12,079 nt of DNA from Candidatus Multiplicimicrobium inquinatum (GCA_002344825.1 DDUN01000070.1:1-12079), one strand, 5' to 3'. Positions 1 through 7,237 are shown, counted from the first letter of the stretch. The notes: generated by a model from the letters alone, not told the origin. Numbers and translations are program-made.

Positions 1-650
1 TTCGACAAAAGTGGAAATAACGCACTGATGAAATCAGCAACGCCTTTTTCTTCAACAAGCCGGGCTACCGTGCAAGCCACAAAATCGGAAGTTCCAAAAC
101 CAAATTGCTTTCGTGCGGTCAATCGATCCACGGAAACCGTACGCTCACGAATCCGATCCACTTCTACTCCGTTATAAACGGTTTCAACCAGCTCAGGCAC
201 GACCTTATGCCGTTCAATCAAATCATGACGAACACCGTCACTGATCGCAATTACCTTCGCTCCCCAAGACGGAAAGATTCGGCGCCCGAACCTTGGTTCA
301 TAAAAGCCGTGACAGGTGGAAACAAACGGAATGCCTGTGCGTTTAAAAATAATCGAAGCCAAAACTTGCGCAACGCGCGTGTGGGCGTGAACTACATCCA
401 CTTTCTCTTTGCGTAATGTTTCAATGATAACGGGCAAAATCAAAAGCAGCTTGGGATGAAATTCAAATTTGGTTTTGATCGGGAAAGAGAAAGAGCGGAT
501 GCCGCTTTCCGCAAATTGAGACTCCATCGTTCCACCGGATGAAATCACGATTGATTCATTGCCTTGACGGTTCAAACAGCGCGACAAGGTAAAAACATAT
601 GCCGGAATGCCGCCGCTATTGATGTGGGTTGTTAACTGGGCTATTTTCAT
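1..650 (-). CDS. GT4-family glycosyltransferase, N-terminal part (cut by window edge)
   Basis: The reading frame opens with ATG at 650-648 and stays open to base 1, giving about 216 residues; the C-terminus lies outside the window. The N-terminus MKIAQLTTHINSGGIP, with a glycine-rich turn after the first strand, is typical of the acceptor-binding Rossmann domain of GT-B glycosyltransferases. VVHAHTR near residue 88, the CHGFYEPRFG stretch near 114, and VYNGVEVDRI near 162 followed by ARLVEEKG (the usual entry to the nucleotide-sugar domain) match GT4 enzymes. The EX7E motif would lie beyond the edge. It probably transfers a sugar to a lipid-linked glycan at the cytoplasmic membrane; donor and acceptor cannot be told. 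It follows fmt by 32 bases, has no clear Shine-Dalgarno sequence, and its start codon lies inside an inverted repeat. Confidence 0.88.
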   Translation of the reverse strand, partial: MKIAQLTTHINSGGIPAYVFTLSRCLNRQGNESIVISSGGTMESQFAESGIRSFSFPIKTKFEFHPKLLLILPVIIETLRKEKVDVVHAHTRVAQVLASIIFKRTGIPFVSTCHGFYEPRFGRRIFPSWGAKVIAISDGVRHDLIERHKVVPELVETVYNGVEVDRIRERTVSVDRLTARKQFGFGTSDFVACTVARLVEEKGVADFISALFPLLS

Positions 651-681
651 ATGCTATTTGACCCATTCGAAGAAAATAGCC
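639..681 (-). promoter_or_regulatory. Inverted repeat over the start codon of the last glycosyltransferase gene
   Basis: On the plus strand GGCTATTTTC (639-648) and GAAAATAGCC (672-681) are perfect reverse complements, 10 bases each, separated by 23 bases. In the minus-strand mRNA the 5' arm starts one base after the fmt stop codon. The 3' arm starts at the G of the downstream AUG and covers its first codons. A second copy of the short element, plus-strand gctattt at 653-659, lets the 5' arm pair instead over 7 bases just before the AUG. The two pairings exclude each other. The repeat is directly visible; a role in start-site masking or translational coupling to fmt is inference. There is no U-tract after it, so it is not a terminator. 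Confidence 0.4.
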
Positions 682-682
682 A

Positions 683-1612
683 TCACGCTAAGTTCATTCC
701 GACGTTCCAACGGCGTCCGCGCGCGTAATCGCCACCGCGCATTCCTTTTTTGCCGGCCGGTTTGACTAAAAGTAATTCAATCGCACCTTCGGAAACTTGT
801 ACAACCATCGATTCCTGTGAAACGGAAAGCAATTGCCCAACCTTGGCGCCGGATTGACCCGATAAAGGCCGCGCTGTAATTAACCCAAGCCGCTCACTGC
901 GCATTTCAATAAAAGCGCCCGGCCACGGCTTAAGTCCCCGAATAATTCTATCCCACTTTTGCGCCGTGTCCTGCAAAGTCAAACGTCCATCTTCTTTATT
1001 TAATTTTTTCGCATAGCTGGCTTGATTCGAATCTTGAGGTGAACCCGTCACCTTACCTAAACGAGCGCGCTCAAGCAATTCCCGCATAACCGAATACGAT
1101 TTCGCCGCTAACATAGCGCCCAATTTCTCTGAATCATCTCCGGAACGAATCGGACATTCCTCCTGAAAGTAAACTTCGCCCGCATCAAGTTCTTTGGTGA
1201 TGTCCGCGATGGAGAGCCCGGTAACCGCATCGCCATTTAAAATCGGCGAGCTCAGCGGCGAGGCTCCACGATACTTCGGTAGTAAGGAAGGATGAATATT
1301 AAATCTTTGCGAAGGCAACGCGAGAAAACGCTCGGGAATAATTTTCCCATAAGATGCCACCACAAAAACATCCGGCTTCAAATCCGCAATCTCCTGATAA
1401 GCCGCGTCATCCAGCTTCGGATACTCTCGAAATAAAATATTCTTCTTAGCACAGAAAGACGCGATCACAGTCGGAGTCAGCTCAAGGCCTCGCCCCTGCC
1501 TCTGAGGGGGCGTCGTGACAACCGCCGCAATCTCATAACCGGGAGAATCAAGACAAGCCTGCAAACCGGGCTGAGAAAAATCAGAGGAGCCGAAAAAAAT
1601 AATGCGCGGCAT
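683..1612 (-). CDS. fmt: Methionyl-tRNA formyltransferase
   Basis: Formylates Met-tRNAfMet with 10-formyltetrahydrofolate in the cytoplasm, before translation initiation. At 309 residues it has the normal family length. The N-terminal formyltransferase domain begins IIFFGSSDFSQPGL, has SYGKIIP near residue 87, and carries the catalytic set seen in the family: Asn105 and His107 in FNIHPSLLPKYRG and Asp143 in ELDAGE. The C-terminal tRNA-binding domain starts at YAKKLNKEDGR (200-210), continues with LKPWPGAF (227-234), and ends with KPAGKKGMRGGDYARG. The ATG at 1612-1610 directly follows the def stop codon with no gap and in the same frame. No good Shine-Dalgarno sequence is present (the upstream stretch encodes poly-lysine), so expression probably depends on reinitiation after def. 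Pairing with def is a common bacterial arrangement. Confidence 0.97.
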   Translation of the reverse strand: MPRIIFFGSSDFSQPGLQACLDSPGYEIAAVVTTPPQRQGRGLELTPTVIASFCAKKNILFREYPKLDDAAYQEIADLKPDVFVVASYGKIIPERFLALPSQRFNIHPSLLPKYRGASPLSSPILNGDAVTGLSIADITKELDAGEVYFQEECPIRSGDDSEKLGAMLAAKSYSVMRELLERARLGKVTGSPQDSNQASYAKKLNKEDGRLTLQDTAQKWDRIIRGLKPWPGAFIEMRSERLGLITARPLSGQSGAKVGQLLSVSQESMVVQVSEGAIELLLVKPAGKKGMRGGDYARGRRWNVGMNLA

Positions 1613-2125
1613 TCAGCGTTTTTTCTTTTTCTTACCGCCGCCCGCGGCGTATTCGGCAAGCAATTTTTCACGCGTCACGAGATTGACGCGGTCAATCAAA
1701 AGAAATCCGTTCAGGTGATCCATTTCATGCTGAACGATGCGGGCAAAAAAATCTTCTATTTTCACCACAACCGTCTGCCCCTTGCGATCTTGATACCTGA
1801 GTTGAATCCATTGCGCCCGCGGCACATCGGCAAAAACACCCGGAAATGAAAGGCATCCCTCCGGTCCCATCTGGGTTCCGCCTGATGTTTCAATCACGGG
1901 ATTACAAATCACAATTTCAGTACCGGGCTGATTCTGGGGCGACGCAATTAAAATCTGCTTCGATACCCCGACTTGCGGAGCCGCCAACCCAACACCGTCA
2001 TCGGTGTACATGGTATCAATCATGTCATCAAAAAAGCGCTGCATCTTCTTGTCAAAAACTTCGACAAGTTTCGCTTTCTGGGTGAGCACCGGATCCGGAT
2101 AAGTTCGAATTGGAAGTATTGCCAT
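1613..2125 (-). CDS. def: Peptide deformylase
   Basis: Metal-dependent hydrolase that removes the N-formyl group from nascent proteins at the ribosome. All three family motifs are present: GVGLAAPQ (44-51), EGCLS with metal ligand Cys91 (89-93), and QHEMDHLNG (132-140) with ligands His133 and His137 and catalytic Glu134. Length, 170 residues, is normal. The C-terminus ends in a glycine run and then KKKKKR. In E. coli the basic C-terminal helix of the enzyme contacts the ribosome, so the tail may help docking (inference). The ATG at 2125-2123 is preceded by no Shine-Dalgarno sequence; a weak -10-like TATCAT lies six bases upstream. It follows priA by 40 bases and abuts fmt, giving the familiar priA-def-fmt order. 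Confidence 0.97.
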   Translation of the reverse strand: MAILPIRTYPDPVLTQKAKLVEVFDKKMQRFFDDMIDTMYTDDGVGLAAPQVGVSKQILIASPQNQPGTEIVICNPVIETSGGTQMGPEGCLSFPGVFADVPRAQWIQLRYQDRKGQTVVVKIEDFFARIVQHEMDHLNGFLLIDRVNLVTREKLLAEYAAGGGKKKKKR

Positions 2126-2165
2126 AAGTTAATGATACCAAAAAAAAGCGGTCTCGGAAATGAGG

Positions 2166-4184
2166 CTAAAGGATATTTACCGGGTCCATATCCCAGGCCA
2201 CCTGTACACCGGAAGGCTTTTTAAGTTTATTGAGAGTTAAAAATAATGGCGCTAGTTTTTCAGCATCATGAACTTTAAGCATGACATGCCAGCGAACATG
2301 CCCGCGAAGCTTGTAAAATGGAAGCGGCGCGGGGCCCATCAATTGCCCTTCAGCTAATGCCGGTAAACATTGCTTAACGGCATCGCGCACAGCACGGGCA
2401 TGCGCGTAAGCTTTATTTTCATCCGGAGAACGAATAATGATATTCAGCAATCGCGAGAAAGGAGGATAATTCAGCTCACGCCTCAAAGGCAAAGCATACT
2501 GATAAAAAGCGTCATAGTCTTGCCTTTGGGCAAATAAAATAGCGGGATGATCCGGATTGACCGTTTGGACATAAACACGCCCTGGCTTATCACCCCGACC
2601 CGCTCGCCCCGCAACCTGCGTCAAAAGCTGAAAAGTTCTTTCGGATGACCGGAAATCAGGAAGCTTCAGACCAATATCCGCCAAAATCACACCCACCAGC
2701 GTCACATGCGAAAAATCAAACCCTTTCGCGATCATTTGTGTTCCGATCAAAATATCAATTTTTTGTTCACGGAATTGGTCGAGAATCTCCTGATGCGATC
2801 CGCGTTTTTGCATCACATCCGCGTCAAGTCTTGCGATACGCGCTCCGGGAAATAAACGTCCGGCTTCACTTTCGACTTTTTCCGTACCGAACCCGCTCAT
2901 TTTATAAAACTGATTCGGCTTCTGTTTTTCTAATTTAGAAAACGCGATACGGTCGTTACAGTAATGGCAAAGCAGTAAGTCATCCATTTGATGAAAGGTC
3001 ATCGGAATATCACAGCGTTTGCATTTTAAAATCTCCTGATCCCCTTCAGCCGCCTGAATAAACGTGGAAAAACCGCGACGGTTGAGCAAAAGCATGGTGC
3101 CTTCACCCGCTTTTAAATTTTTCTCGATCTCTTTCGTGAGCGGAGGCGAAAAAATTAATCCCTGCCGCGGATCTTTCGGATACTGCTTGAGGTCAACCAG
3201 ACGGACATCGGGGAGTTTTTTTCCGTCCACACGCTGAGTTAAGCGCAATCCTTGCCATTTCTTAGACAAAACCCGCTCCATAGATTCGAGTGACGGAGTG
3301 GCCGTCCCCATCAAAAGCAACGCTGACTCAAGCTGAGCGCGTTTCTCAGCCGCTTCACGGGCATGATACCGGGGCGTAGTTTCTTGTTTATAGGAAGTTT
3401 CATGCTCTTCATCAATTACGATTAATCCCAAATCAATCACCGGCGCAAAAACTGCGGAGCGGGGCCCCAGAACCACGCGGCGCTTCCCTTCACGAATTCT
3501 TCTCCACGCAATAAAGCGCTCGCGGTCCGTCATTTTGCTGTGCAGCATTTCAAGTAAACTTCCGAATTCATTCGCGAAAAAAAAGCGCAGCTGTTCCGTG
3601 AGCGCAATTTCGGGCACCAAACAAATGGCGGACTTGCCTTTTTTTAATGCCTCGTGGATGGCACGAATATAAAGCTCACTCTTTCCGCTACCCGTCACTC
3701 CCACCAGAAGCGTCGCCGAAGGCGCCGGTTTATTTAGTTCTTGCTGGATTCGGGTGAACGCCTCTGTCTGCTCGGAAGTCAGCTGACGGCTTGAAACACC
3801 GGAAGGAGCAGATTCAGTAAACGCATCTTCCTTTTTCTCTTTAGGCGGCTTGCCAAATTTTACCCAGCGCGGCAAAGCATTTTCAATTGCTTCCCCCCAG
3901 CTGCAGCCGTAATAATCCGCAATCCAGCGCGTCAAAGCCAGCATCTTGGAATCAAGCACCGGCTGATCATCCAAGAGCTCCATGATCGGTTTGGTTTTAT
4001 ACTCGGAGCATGGAACATCTTTTTGAACCACATAACCGACAATTTCACGGTTTTTAAAAGGAACACGGACACGTCCGCCCACAATCAATTTTTCAATTAA
4101 TTCATCGGGGACGAAATACGTATAAAAATGTTCCAGAGGTAAAGGCAGGGCAACCGCCACGTACTGAGCGGGAAACAAACTCAT
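2166..4184 (-). CDS. priA: Primosomal protein N' (replication restart helicase PriA)
   Basis: Superfamily 2 3'-to-5' DNA helicase that recognises abandoned forks and reloads the replisome. The DNA-binding N-terminus (YVAVALPLPLEHFYTYFVP) leads into Walker A GVTGSGKS (162-169), DEEH (258-261) with the aromatic-rich SYKQ..PRYHARE segment, GTATPS (293-298), LLNRRGFSTF (366-375), GTQMIAKGFDF (481-491), QVAGRAGRGDKPG (523-535), the YPPFSRL box, and a DMDPVNIL end typical of the family. Its 672 residues are a little short of E. coli's roughly 730. The zinc region is unusual: CKRC (388-391) and CHYC (406-409) are kept, but the first usual CxxC pair is absent (sequence FIQAAEGDQEIL), and the last one reads KPNQ (422-425) in place of CPxC. 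The ATG overlaps the TGA of the upstream glycosylase gene as ATGA, indicating coupled translation; no Shine-Dalgarno sequence is apparent. Confidence 0.96.
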   Translation of the reverse strand: MSLFPAQYVAVALPLPLEHFYTYFVPDELIEKLIVGGRVRVPFKNREIVGYVVQKDVPCSEYKTKPIMELLDDQPVLDSKMLALTRWIADYYGCSWGEAIENALPRWVKFGKPPKEKKEDAFTESAPSGVSSRQLTSEQTEAFTRIQQELNKPAPSATLLVGVTGSGKSELYIRAIHEALKKGKSAICLVPEIALTEQLRFFFANEFGSLLEMLHSKMTDRERFIAWRRIREGKRRVVLGPRSAVFAPVIDLGLIVIDEEHETSYKQETTPRYHAREAAEKRAQLESALLLMGTATPSLESMERVLSKKWQGLRLTQRVDGKKLPDVRLVDLKQYPKDPRQGLIFSPPLTKEIEKNLKAGEGTMLLLNRRGFSTFIQAAEGDQEILKCKRCDIPMTFHQMDDLLLCHYCNDRIAFSKLEKQKPNQFYKMSGFGTEKVESEAGRLFPGARIARLDADVMQKRGSHQEILDQFREQKIDILIGTQMIAKGFDFSHVTLVGVILADIGLKLPDFRSSERTFQLLTQVAGRAGRGDKPGRVYVQTVNPDHPAILFAQRQDYDAFYQYALPLRRELNYPPFSRLLNIIIRSPDENKAYAHARAVRDAVKQCLPALAEGQLMGPAPLPFYKLRGHVRWHVMLKVHDAEKLAPLFLTLNKLKKPSGVQVAWDMDPVNIL

Positions 4185-4990
4185 GACTTCGGAGCAGCGA
4201 TAGAATCCGCGGTTGGGCGTTGCCCAGAGCTAGTATCAAGCAACGCCATCACTTTTTGCAAGTCGCCCCAAGCCTCTTTCTTGGCGGAGGGATTACGCAA
4301 AAGATAAGCAGGATGAAAAGTGCAAACGAGCTTAACACCGGCATAGGTATGTGTTTTTCCGCGCAGCACAGAAATCGTTTCTTCGGTTTGTAAAAGAGAC
4401 TGAGCGGCATGCGTTCCGAGAGCGCAAATCACTTCCGGCTTAATCAATTCAAGCTGGCGCAATAAAAAGGGCTTGCAGCTTGCTTTTTCCGCGGGCTGAG
4501 GCGGTCGGTTGCCAGGCGGACGGCATTTCAAAACATTGCAAATAAAAACATCTTTGCGTGTCAGCCCCATCGCTTCAATCATTTTGGTCAAAAGCTGTCC
4601 TGCGCGTCCGACAAATGGTAACCCCTGCTCATCTTCATCGGCACCGGGAGCTTCACCGACAAAAACAAGACGCGCGCGGATATTTCCAGAGCCAAAGACC
4701 ACTTTTTTGCGAGTTGAAGATAATTCCGAACAAAGCGTGCACGCATGCGCCTGATCACGCAAGGCAATCATGGCGTCACGCACCGGATTTGCTTCAGCGT
4801 CGGAGATTCTAGGAATTACCGCCGGAACAGCCGGGGCCTGGCCCGAAAAATCAGATACGGCGACTGGAGGCTGAGCACGCTTATTTTCGGAAGGAAGAAA
4901 TAAGGCGTCAACCCCGCCTTCACGCAAGGCTGTTAAATAGATCAAGCGTTCACTAGCTTTCATTTTTTTAAGATTGATTTGTTCAGTCAT
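4181..4990 (-). CDS. Family 4 (4Fe-4S) uracil-DNA glycosylase
   Basis: Would excise uracil from DNA in base excision repair. Family 4 signs, numbered from ATG 4990: GEAPGADEDEQGLPFVGRAG (112-131) and FHPAYLLRNP (225-234). Four cysteines sit in the positions that hold the iron-sulfur cluster in this family: Cys84 and Cys87 (CTLC), Cys156 (NVLKCRPPGNR) and Cys172 (ASCKPFL). The protein has 269 residues, longer than the roughly 200 of Thermus-type enzymes, because a helical N-terminus (MKASERLIYLTALREGGVDALFL) and a Pro/Ala-rich linker precede the catalytic domain. An in-frame start at 5077 exists but would lie deep in the preceding gene and adds an unlikely basic sequence. The ATG at 4990 gives an 8-base overlap (ATGACTGA) and was preferred. 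The end overlaps priA by four bases. Confidence 0.92.
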   Translation of the reverse strand: MTEQINLKKMKASERLIYLTALREGGVDALFLPSENKRAQPPVAVSDFSGQAPAVPAVIPRISDAEANPVRDAMIALRDQAHACTLCSELSSTRKKVVFGSGNIRARLVFVGEAPGADEDEQGLPFVGRAGQLLTKMIEAMGLTRKDVFICNVLKCRPPGNRPPQPAEKASCKPFLLRQLELIKPEVICALGTHAAQSLLQTEETISVLRGKTHTYAGVKLVCTFHPAYLLRNPSAKKEAWGDLQKVMALLDTSSGQRPTADSIAAPKS

Positions 4991-6110
4991 GGGCGGAAAC
5001 CAACTTAAAGCGAGCCTGCGCCAAATCTTCCGCGGCACGCGGATTACAAATACGTTCGCAAACCCTTCTTTTCTCATTCAGAAGATTTGAATCACCGACA
5101 ACAGATGCAATAACGCAGATAATTTCTTCGGGGGTTTCCGCGGAAAAAACAGCTTTTTCTTTCAAAAGAAATTTAAGATTTTCCGTTTCCTGTCCCGGAA
5201 TCGCGCCGGTTGCGATCATCGGAACGCCTTTCGCCATCGCTTCCGCGGTTGTTGCGCCGCCGGGCTTTGCCACCATCAGATCAGAAGCATCCATGAGCTC
5301 AGACATAAAGTCCACAAAGCCAAAAACTTGCACGGGATAAACATATTTTTTTGATTTTAACGATTCAAACAAACTTTGATTCCGTCCGCAAACAACAAAA
5401 CATTGCACTTTATCCTGAAGGGACGCAAGCCCATCCAAAATTCTTTCCTGCTCTCCCAAACCAAAACTGCCGGTGGTCAATAAAATGGTTAACCGCCCGG
5501 AATCAAATTGATATTTTTTTAAAATCGAGTTCCGGTCGCCAGTTTTTTGAAACTCCGGCAAAATGGGAAAACCGCCTGCGATAACTTGCCCGCCATCGAC
5601 ACCACGCTGAATTAAAGTCTGTTTAGCGTCTTCGCTTAAAACCCAATAAGAGTCAATGCCGGAATGCATCCATACGCGCACAGGATGAAAATCAGTTACT
5701 AAAACCAGCAAATGCCCGATGTTTTTACCGGATGCTTTCGCGTGCCCTAAAAGCTCCGCGGAAAAGAAATGGGTGCAAATAATCCAATCCGGTTTTGATT
5801 CAAACACGTGCTTCAAAAGTTTCCTTCCATGCCACGCGTTATAAACGCGCCGCACGGGATAAAAAACGCGGTAAACAATCGGATGATCAAGCAGGGCGTA
5901 AAACACGCCCCACATCACGGGCAGGTATTTAATAAACCAATAATAAAAATCGACATACGATTTCTTGAAAAAAGGCGATCCAAAATCAAGCGCGTCTGCG
6001 ACTTGAACATCCGCCTGAGAAACCCCCGACCGAATTAGCGCGGATTCTACAGCTATCGCGGCACGGCGATGCCCTTCACCGGCTGAAGCATGCAAAATTA
6101 AAATTTTCAA
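4983..6110 (-). CDS. GT28 MGDG synthase/UgtP-like glycolipid glycosyltransferase
   Basis: Resembles monogalactosyldiacylglycerol synthases and processive diacylglycerol glucosyltransferases, which add sugars to diacylglycerol at the cytoplasmic face of the membrane. From the TTG at 6110 it has 375 residues. The N-terminal domain begins KILILHASAGEGHRRAA with the family's ASAGEGH (8-14), and has THFFSAELL (113-121) and TDFHPVRVW (139-147). The C-terminal UDP-sugar domain has LTTGSFGLGE (211-220), VFGFVDFMSELM (262-273) and KPGGATTAEAMAKGVPMI (282-299), as in MurG-like enzymes. I chose TTG 6110 over TTG 6134 because AGGA lies six bases upstream, it gives a 4-base TTGA overlap with the preceding stop, and it starts exactly where the family starts. 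Lipid acceptor and donor cannot be settled; a different lipid acceptor for the surface glycan is possible. Confidence 0.85.
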   Translation of the reverse strand: MKILILHASAGEGHRRAAIAVESALIRSGVSQADVQVADALDFGSPFFKKSYVDFYYWFIKYLPVMWGVFYALLDHPIVYRVFYPVRRVYNAWHGRKLLKHVFESKPDWIICTHFFSAELLGHAKASGKNIGHLLVLVTDFHPVRVWMHSGIDSYWVLSEDAKQTLIQRGVDGGQVIAGGFPILPEFQKTGDRNSILKKYQFDSGRLTILLTTGSFGLGEQERILDGLASLQDKVQCFVVCGRNQSLFESLKSKKYVYPVQVFGFVDFMSELMDASDLMVAKPGGATTAEAMAKGVPMIATGAIPGQETENLKFLLKEKAVFSAETPEEIICVIASVVGDSNLLNEKRRVCERICNPRAAEDLAQARFKLVSAHD

Positions 6111-7237
6111 AAGAAATCCTGAATGGTGCGGCAAACATGCTTTTGCTCGGCTGCGGTCAGCCCCGGATAAATCGGTAAAGCTAAAACCTCGGCCGACAAT
6201 TGCTCCGTATTTTTTAAAGAGACTTTGCGATGACGATAACGCTTCAGCAAAGGCTGTTGATGAATTGACTTTTCATAATAAATTCCTGTACGAACTCCCT
6301 GTTCCGCTAAATAAGCTTTCAACTCATCACGCAATCCTCCGGGCACGCGAATAACAAACAAGTGATAAACATGGTGCCCATGCTTACGTTCTTCAGGTAA
6401 GCCCAAACCTAAATCCGCCAATTCCCGTAAATAAGTCTTGGCAATCGAGCGTCTTTTTTCATTCCAAGAACGGAGATGCTTCAGTTTCACTTCCAACAAA
6501 CCCGCTTGCAATGAATCAAGCCGGCTTGTCCAGCCGATCTCATCGTAAGTGGTCACGGCCATTGAAGCGCGCCCCAAATTTCGAAACTGCAGAACTTTTT
6601 CGTAATAAGAAAAATGTTTCGTGGTGAGCGCGCCACCATCCCCTAGCCCACCGAGATTTTTAGTGGGATAAAAACTAAATGAAGCGGCATCTCCTAAAAG
6701 ACCCGCCTGCACTCCGCGCCATTTTGCGCCATGCGACTGGCAAGCATCTTCAATAATCGCAAGATTATTTTTTTTGCAAATTTTCCGAATCGCATCCATA
6801 TCTGCGGTTTGTCCGAAAAGCTGCACGACCATCACGGCTTTGGTTTTTTTTGAAATTGCAGACTCAAGAGACAAAGCATCCATCGTGTAATTTTCCAGCT
6901 CGACATCGCAAAAAACAGGAACCGCGCCGATATGCAAAATTGCCAAGGCGGAAGACATAAAAGTGAAAGAAGGTACCACGACCTCATCCCCGGGCTTCAC
7001 TCCCGCCGCCAAAAGTCCGAACACAAGCGCGTCGGTTCCGGATCCAACCCCAACCGTATATTTTGAACCGACAAAACTACCGAAGCTTTTTTCAAATTGC
7101 TGGGTCGCAGTTCCAAGAATATAAGATCCGCTATCAATCACCTGCAAAGCCGCGCGGTGAAGTTCTTTTTTCAGAGACTGGTTCTGCCGCTTTAAATCGA
7201 GCAGCGGAATATCAAACGCTGTTTTATTTTTTGTCAT
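6107..7237 (-). CDS. DegT/DnrJ/EryC1/StrS-family PLP aminotransferase
   Basis: Fold-type I aminotransferase of the sugar-nucleotide group, expected to convert a keto nucleotide sugar to an amino sugar using pyridoxal phosphate and an amino donor. Visible signs: IPLLDLKRQ at residues 10-18, SGSYILG (36-42), GVGSGTDAL (63-71) for phosphate binding, PSFTFMSSA (89-97), EDACQSHGA (163-171) with Asp164 for the cofactor nitrogen and His169, and the Schiff-base lysine Lys193 in SFYPTKNLGGLGDGGAL. The 376 residues match the family. The ATG overlaps the end of the GT2 gene by 14 bases and has no clear Shine-Dalgarno sequence. Its place between glycosyltransferases points to an amino sugar in the glycan. 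No dehydratase, epimerase or acetyltransferase is in the window, so the exact substrate is not determined. Confidence 0.93.
   Translation of the reverse strand: MTKNKTAFDIPLLDLKRQNQSLKKELHRAALQVIDSGSYILGTATQQFEKSFGSFVGSKYTVGVGSGTDALVFGLLAAGVKPGDEVVVPSFTFMSSALAILHIGAVPVFCDVELENYTMDALSLESAISKKTKAVMVVQLFGQTADMDAIRKICKKNNLAIIEDACQSHGAKWRGVQAGLLGDAASFSFYPTKNLGGLGDGGALTTKHFSYYEKVLQFRNLGRASMAVTTYDEIGWTSRLDSLQAGLLEVKLKHLRSWNEKRRSIAKTYLRELADLGLGLPEERKHGHHVYHLFVIRVPGGLRDELKAYLAEQGVRTGIYYEKSIHQQPLLKRYRHRKVSLKNTEQLSAEVLALPIYPGLTAAEQKHVCRTIQDFF

Noticed and set aside
105..416. Plus-strand frame of 103 codons.
   Set aside because: It is antisense to the left-edge GT4 gene, whose frame encodes clear family motifs. 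The plus-strand product has no recognisable domain or ribosome binding site.
616..666. A 16-codon minus-strand frame starting at ATG 666 and overlapping the start of the left-edge glycosyltransferase.
   Set aside because: It has no Shine-Dalgarno sequence, encodes nothing recognisable and ends just inside the glycosyltransferase. It is most likely chance.
1613..1640. Programmed -1 frameshift site at the A-rich end of def.
   Set aside because: The AAAAAAC heptamer is in the wrong phase relative to the def frame for the canonical X XXY YYZ slip, and no downstream stimulatory structure was seen.
1477..1671. Minus-strand frame of 64 codons across the def-fmt junction.
   Set aside because: It is in an alternative frame to both genes, which are complete and recognisable. 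It is best explained as a shadow.
2126..2165. Possible Rho-independent terminator for priA, because the minus strand has a run of eight T after a GC-rich stretch.
   Set aside because: Only a three-base stem (CTC/GAG) can be formed before the T-run, and it is not adjacent to it. This is too weak for a terminator.
4991..5077. Upstream in-frame extension of the uracil-DNA glycosylase.
   Set aside because: It lies wholly within the preceding GT28 gene and encodes a basic sequence unlike the family N-terminus. The ATG at 4990 fits the overlap pattern.
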